NCBI GenBank assembly: GCA_937625935.1
Contig: OW569364.1
Location: forward strand, 310,001 to 374,000
Length of the DNA stretch: 64,000 bases
Direction of reading: 5' to 3'
Source: Tetramitus jugosus
Taxonomy: Eukaryota > Heterolobosea > Eutetramitea > Acrasida > Vahlkampfiidae
Position numbers and translations under genes: made by a program. Positions within the stretch are counted from its first letter, which is position 1; every line of letters begins with the position of its first letter. A model generated the notes under the pieces. The model was not told where the DNA came from, made no database searches, and saw nothing but the letters and a program-made list of their open reading frames with translations. Below, in pieces: positions 60,408-64,000 of this stretch.

Positions 60408-62147
60408 TTATTGATGTTGTGAGGCGAGTAGAAGAGCACCCTTTGGAGCTCCTTGCAACCCATTACGCTTCACATCGTAAATGATGTTGCCACGTAAAAT
60501 GGACATTTGAACCTTTCCTTGGAGCACTCTGTTATGGAATGGTGAGGACTTGTGCTTGTGTTTGAACATGCTCTCTTGGTGCACATCCAACACGAACGAC
60601 TCGGATGAACTCCAGATGACCAAATCACCATCCATGCCAGGTGCAATTCTTCCCTTGACCTTGTCCAATCCGACCAACTTTGCAGGCTCTTCGCACTTCC
60701 ATTTCACGAGATCGTTGAATTTGAATCCTCTAATGATTGCTGGATTGACCATTGCAGACAGAGATACTTCTAATGAAGAGATGCCTCCCCACGATCGCAA
60801 AAAGTCTCCATTCTTCATATCAGTTGGACTTGGACTGTGATCAGAGGTGACCATGCTGAGCACACCTTCTCTCATTGCTTCCCACAACAATTCTTGATTG
60901 GTTGCGTTTCGGATCGGTGGGCAGCACTTGTATTCTGTTGCTCCATCTGGAACTTGCTCCGAATGGAAGTACAAGTAATGTGTGCACGTCTCTGCTGTGA
61001 TATGATCCGACTTTTTTTGTGCTTCACGCAGAATAGGAATGACTTCCGATGCAGCGACATGAACAATATGACATCTAACGCCATACTCCTTCTTGCACAC
61101 GTTCAACACACTTTGAACAGCCTCTGTTTCCATCTCTGGAGGTCTCGTCTTCAAAAAATTAATGTACTTTCGTCCATCGGCAGTCTCAAAAATCATCTTA
61201 TTGTTCTCCTCGACTTCAGGTATCGACACCTCAGCGTGCAACATGTAAACAGCGTTCGTTCCCTGCAACGTCTCCAATGCAACTTGCATATCGTGCTCCG
61301 ACACTGCTGGAAACTCGTCCACACCAGAATGAATCATGAATGACTTGAATCCCAGTACACCAGCCTTCCACAATGGCAACAAGTCTTGTTCGTTGCCCGG
61401 TATGACACCACCGAGGAATCCAACATCCACATATCTCTTTCCCTCGGAAGCTGCCACCTTTTGTTGCAAATTGCTCACATTTGTCGTCGGTGGCAAAGAA
61501 TTCAATGGCATATCAATCACCGTAGTGACTCCACCTGCTGCAGCACCCTTGGTCACTGCTTCAAAGCCTTCCCAATGCGTACGACCTGGTTCATTCATGT
61601 GAACATGCGTATCGACCATACCAGGCATCACAATCGCATCACCAGCATCAATGAACCACCTACAATTCATCTCAAAGGCTCTATTGATCTCACTCTTATC
61701 ATCATGAACATGTTGCGGCGGCAACAATGCATATTTTTCATGTTCATCATTTGACGCAATACGATCAATTTTTCCATTTTTAATAAAAATGGTGGCAGGA
61801 TGCACACCAGACTTGGAATCTGTGATGACTCGATTGCTTCTCACCACTAAAAAATGTGGGCAATTGAGTTTTACGTGTTCTGCTTGTTTTTCTCTGTCGG
61901 CCATTCGTTGACTTAGCTTTCGAATGGTAAAGTCCTCCAAGAGCGGAGAATAAAAATAGAGGAGAATACTGGTGGCGAGAACAAGAATGGTCAATAAGCT
62001 ACTAGTGCTCGTGCGAATGCTTCTACTAGTAGAATATGGCGTTGGTGTTGTCTTTGCGGTTGTTGCTTTTGTGTCATTCACAATTTTTTTTTTATTTTTG
62101 TTGTTGTTGTTGTTGTTGTTGTTGTGGTGTGGTGGCGTCGAACTCAT
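60408..62147 (-). CDS. Allantoinase with N-terminal membrane anchor
   Basis: 579 residues. The cyclic amidohydrolase core is clearly of allantoinase type: the metal motif 'MPGMVDTHVHMNEPGRTHWE', then 'TKGAAAGGVTTVIDMPLNS', the carboxylated-Lys region 'GFKSFMIHSGVDEF', metal His residues in 'YMLHAEV' and 'HIVHVAASE', and the catalytic Asp in 'MVTSDHSPSP'. The enzyme opens allantoin to allantoate in purine breakdown. About 60 residues precede the core: an Asn/Lys/Thr-rich tail and one helix ('SLLTILVLATSILLYFYSPLL'), so it is probably a type II membrane or secretory-pathway protein. No other ureide gene is nearby. Confidence 0.92.
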   Translation of the reverse strand: MSSTPPHHNNNNNNNNKNKKKIVNDTKATTAKTTPTPYSTSRSIRTSTSSLLTILVLATSILLYFYSPLLEDFTIRKLSQRMADREKQAEHVKLNCPHFLVVRSNRVITDSKSGVHPATIFIKNGKIDRIASNDEHEKYALLPPQHVHDDKSEINRAFEMNCRWFIDAGDAIVMPGMVDTHVHMNEPGRTHWEGFEAVTKGAAAGGVTTVIDMPLNSLPPTTNVSNLQQKVAASEGKRYVDVGFLGGVIPGNEQDLLPLWKAGVLGFKSFMIHSGVDEFPAVSEHDMQVALETLQGTNAVYMLHAEVSIPEVEENNKMIFETADGRKYINFLKTRPPEMETEAVQSVLNVCKKEYGVRCHIVHVAASEVIPILREAQKKSDHITAETCTHYLYFHSEQVPDGATEYKCCPPIRNATNQELLWEAMREGVLSMVTSDHSPSPTDMKNGDFLRSWGGISSLEVSLSAMVNPAIIRGFKFNDLVKWKCEEPAKLVGLDKVKGRIAPGMDGDLVIWSSSESFVLDVHQESMFKHKHKSSPFHNRVLQGKVQMSILRGNIIYDVKRNGLQGAPKGALLLASQHQ

Positions 62148-62159
62148 TTTTTTGATATC

Positions 62160-62806
62160 CTATCCTATTGATTGAAACAAGACTAAAGAAAATGAATTTT
62201 GTTTTATGTTCGTTTGATTGGTTTTTTTTGGCAAGAGCTTTTCACTGTTATGAGAGCGGAAAATTAGAACGACATGTCGCTCTAAATTCTCCTGAGTGAT
62301 TCTTTGTGGATTTTGTAAGTAGACACCTTGATATCGTTGTCTTGAGAACTGATATGCAAAAGTGGCATTTCCATCCTTCACTTCTAACTTTTTGCCCAAG
62401 CCATTATCAACAATAACCCATTTTCCACCTAATAGTGGGTACAGTCCAATTGCACAATGAGTTTCTTTGAAAGCATCACCAGTTTCAGGAAAGACATGAA
62501 GAGTGCAATCCATGCCTGTAATACACTTTACAGCAACCGAACAGAACCTTTCTCTCAACTTCTGGACACGATGCGAGCGTTGTTAGAGCTTTCAACGATT
62601 CAATAGTACAATCACCACGTCCATGAGCTAACAATTTGTCCAAATCATTGTTCTTGGTATCATCAAAAGGCTGTTTAAATCTTAAGAAATAAACGCATGC
62701 AAGATAAAGAACAGATCAAGACATCTTACGCGAGGTTGTCGCAACAGCGAAAAACCCCAATGTACGACAATTCAATCAATGGCAAGAAGCCACAAAGCTG
62801 GATCAT
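62160..62806 (-). CDS. Helical protein with apparent frame break
   Basis: An ATG at 62806 starts exon 62730-62806. A 49-nt GT-AG intron (62681-62729) joins it, phase 2, to a frame that reads 'LAFKQPFDDTKNNDLDKLLA' and 'CTIESLKALTTLASCPEVERK'. Near 62560 this frame runs to a stop, while the neighbouring frame continues 'FCSVAVKCITGMDCTLHVF' and 'CAIGLYPLLGGKWVIVDNG' to 62160. The two halves read as one protein if one base is extra or missing around the AAAGG run. It could be a sequencing error, a pseudogene or an unseen splice. No family recognised; the helical part looks ARM-like. Confidence 0.35.
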
Positions 62807-62866
62807 GAGCAGTTGATTAAGTTGATTGAAGGTCTTCAAGAACAAGAGAGGAACTATGAGGAAAAA

Positions 62867-63046
62867 ATGTCAAACGAAAAAATCGACCAGCTCTTCGCTC
62901 TGTTGAAAGAACTCGAGAAAGATAACAGAGTTAATCGTGATGACGGAGGAGCATTGTCCACAGGGCAATACCAAGTTAAAAGTGCCATTTTTCACCTACA
63001 AAGAGCCTTGCAAGATCTGAAGTCTAAGGGGCATTTATCAAAGTAA
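62867..63046 (+). CDS. Small helical protein, 59 residues, hypothetical
   Basis: The frame is open from 62708, but the first ATG is at 62867. The product is highly charged and helical ('MSNEKIDQLFALLKELEKDN') with 'YQVKSAIFHLQRALQDLKSK' at its end. The upstream open part would add a further plausible helix-rich segment but overlaps the first exon of the minus-strand gene. No family recognised; a missing 5' exon is possible. Confidence 0.35.
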   Translation: MSNEKIDQLFALLKELEKDNRVNRDDGGALSTGQYQVKSAIFHLQRALQDLKSKGHLSK

Positions 63047-63123
63047 TGTTCGGGCACATATTCAGATCTTCCAAACATTGCCAGTTGTTGTCCAATAAAA
63101 CACCCACCACTACCGTATCTACC

Positions 63124-63999
63124 TTAATAGTTGTAAACATTGTCAACTGCGAACAATTGAGGAGCACAACTTTGTGAAGAAAGGGTAATCTTGGTCTTGC
63201 CATCAACTGTAGTGCCTTCATCAACAGAGGATTGCTTGTTGTATCCAGAGCCGAATCCGAAACCGAATACTCTGAATCCACTGCTGACAGCAGTGCGCGT
63301 GTTCTGCTTGAAGGTATCCTTCTTGCTAGATTCAACCCAGAAACTAATTGTTGGATTGACAGCGACATAGATACCACGAGGCATCAATGTCAAAGTCGAA
63401 GTGCTATCACCAAAGAATTGAGCAATAGGTGAGTATGACTCTCTCTGGTTATATCTAAAGTCTCTGATTGCACTAGAGGAGTACCATTCGCCAGGGAACA
63501 ATGGAATATACTTGTAATCAGCAAATGCAATCTCAACGCCACCAAAGTTAGTGATATCCATTGTGGTAACAGTAGTTTGCTCGTGATTAATCTTCTTCTT
63601 GAAGATCCACTTGCCCTTGGTTGTTTGCCATCTGACAGTCTCCATTGTGTTCTTCCAGTTGTGATAATCATACTTGAATGACATGGATTTGGATTGTCCG
63701 ACCAGTGGTCTGTTTTCCATTTGAGACTTTAAGCACTCGTATTCCATCTCTCTCAATGAATGCAACTTTTTGAATCCGTTGAGTGCGTTGGACATTCCTT
63801 GAGCCATACCCAATGCAACAGCTGCTGCATAGGTTGGATTGTTGCCTGCTGCGGCCTGTTCTCTACCCAACTGTGCGTACATTTCCATTTCGGCACGTGT
63901 AACTTCAGGACACATTGCAATTCTAAACTGTTCCATATCGAAACGAGCAGTAATCATTGCAGAGGCAGTCGAATACTTGTATGTACAATTGTTCATTGC
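63124..63999 (-). CDS. Hypothetical protein, cut by right edge
   Basis: At least 290 residues. The frame is still open at the window edge, so the ATG at 63996 may be internal. The N-terminal part is helical and Ala-rich ('MYAQLGREQAAAGNNPTYAA', 'ALGMAQGMSNALNGFKK'). The rest is strand-rich with Trp/Tyr ('KWIFKKKINHEQTTVTTMD', 'VAVNPTISFWVESS') and a Phe/Gly stretch ('GFRVFGFGFGSGY'). No catalytic motif, signal peptide or transmembrane helix was seen. Family unknown. Confidence 0.6.
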   Translation of the reverse strand, partial: AMNNCTYKYSTASAMITARFDMEQFRIAMCPEVTRAEMEMYAQLGREQAAAGNNPTYAAAVALGMAQGMSNALNGFKKLHSLREMEYECLKSQMENRPLVGQSKSMSFKYDYHNWKNTMETVRWQTTKGKWIFKKKINHEQTTVTTMDITNFGGVEIAFADYKYIPLFPGEWYSSSAIRDFRYNQRESYSPIAQFFGDSTSTLTLMPRGIYVAVNPTISFWVESSKKDTFKQNTRTAVSSGFRVFGFGFGSGYNKQSSVDEGTTVDGKTKITLSSQSCAPQLFAVDNVYNY

Positions 64000-64000
64000 G

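Noticed and set aside
60230..60463. 77-codon minus-strand frame at the allantoinase 3' end
   Set aside because: Its first part overlaps allantoinase in another frame and the remainder has no domain or splice partner.
1..64000. Integrated mobile element, prophage or biosynthetic cluster
   Set aside because: No transposase, integrase, reverse transcriptase, terminal repeats or clustered biosynthetic enzymes were found on either strand.

Overview
The window reads as nuclear DNA of a free-living protist, most likely a heterolobosean amoeboflagellate close to Naegleria. This is inferred from gene content and style; no marker was compared with a database. It is AT-rich and very compact, with about 37 protein genes in 64 kb. 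Many genes have no intron, and the rest carry short GT-AG introns of about 49-172 nt. Asparagine-, glutamine-, serine- and histidine-rich runs are common in protein N-termini. Gene content is eukaryotic throughout: decapping enzyme, SSU processome, mitochondrial complex I and mitoribosome subunits, RBR ubiquitin ligase, Ras, MAP kinase-like kinase. I see no prokaryotic operon, CRISPR array, insertion sequence, prophage or transposon.

Layout. 0-5.4 kb: 3' part of a degenerate RNase III-fold gene, a TPR protein, tRNA-Ser(AGA), a complex I accessory subunit (NDUFB2-like) and a secreted beta-propeller protein. 5.4-6.3 kb: a gene-free stretch with consecutive stem-loops. 6.3-16.5 kb: Dcp2, Nop14, a one-pass membrane protein, mitochondrial bL28 and a FANCM/Mph1 helicase. 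16.5-24.5 kb: methyltransferase, BTB-SPRY protein, free-methionine-sulfoxide reductase, METTL18-type histidine methyltransferase, a helical protein of unknown role, NDUFV2 and HMCES. 24.7-38.4 kb: Ariadne-type RBR ligase, GP63-like protease, NIPA-like transporter, unknown type II membrane protein, PAP2-family protein, MAP kinase-like kinase and an MFS transporter. 38.4-44.9 kb: CNNM-type transporter, two tandem Ras GTPases and proline dehydrogenase. 44.9-59.3 kb: a six-exon protein of unknown function, a GnT-IV-like glycosyltransferase, DCAF4, an RCC1 propeller, POP5, an F-box/SPRY protein and a large F-box/ankyrin protein. 59.3-64 kb: a 5S rRNA gene, a membrane-anchored allantoinase, a probably frame-broken gene, a tiny ORF and a hypothetical protein cut by the right edge.

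How the genes work together. They are individually transcribed, often in divergent pairs with 60-280 nt between starts or convergent pairs with stops 6-60 nt apart. Recurring themes are RNA metabolism (Dcp2, Nop14, POP5, tRNA, 5S), mitochondria (NDUFB2-like, NDUFV2, bL28m, PRODH), DNA damage (FANCM, HMCES), ubiquitin (Ariadne, DCAF4, F-box and BTB proteins), signalling (Ras pair, MAPK-like) and putative Mg2+ transport (NIPA-like, CNNM). These look like ordinary neighbours rather than one functional cluster.

I did not find a convincing new multi-gene system. The best leads are the stem-loop region at 6.0-6.2 kb, the RNase III fold lacking all four catalytic acids, a 23-nt microexon, and two enzymes or kinases with altered key residues.
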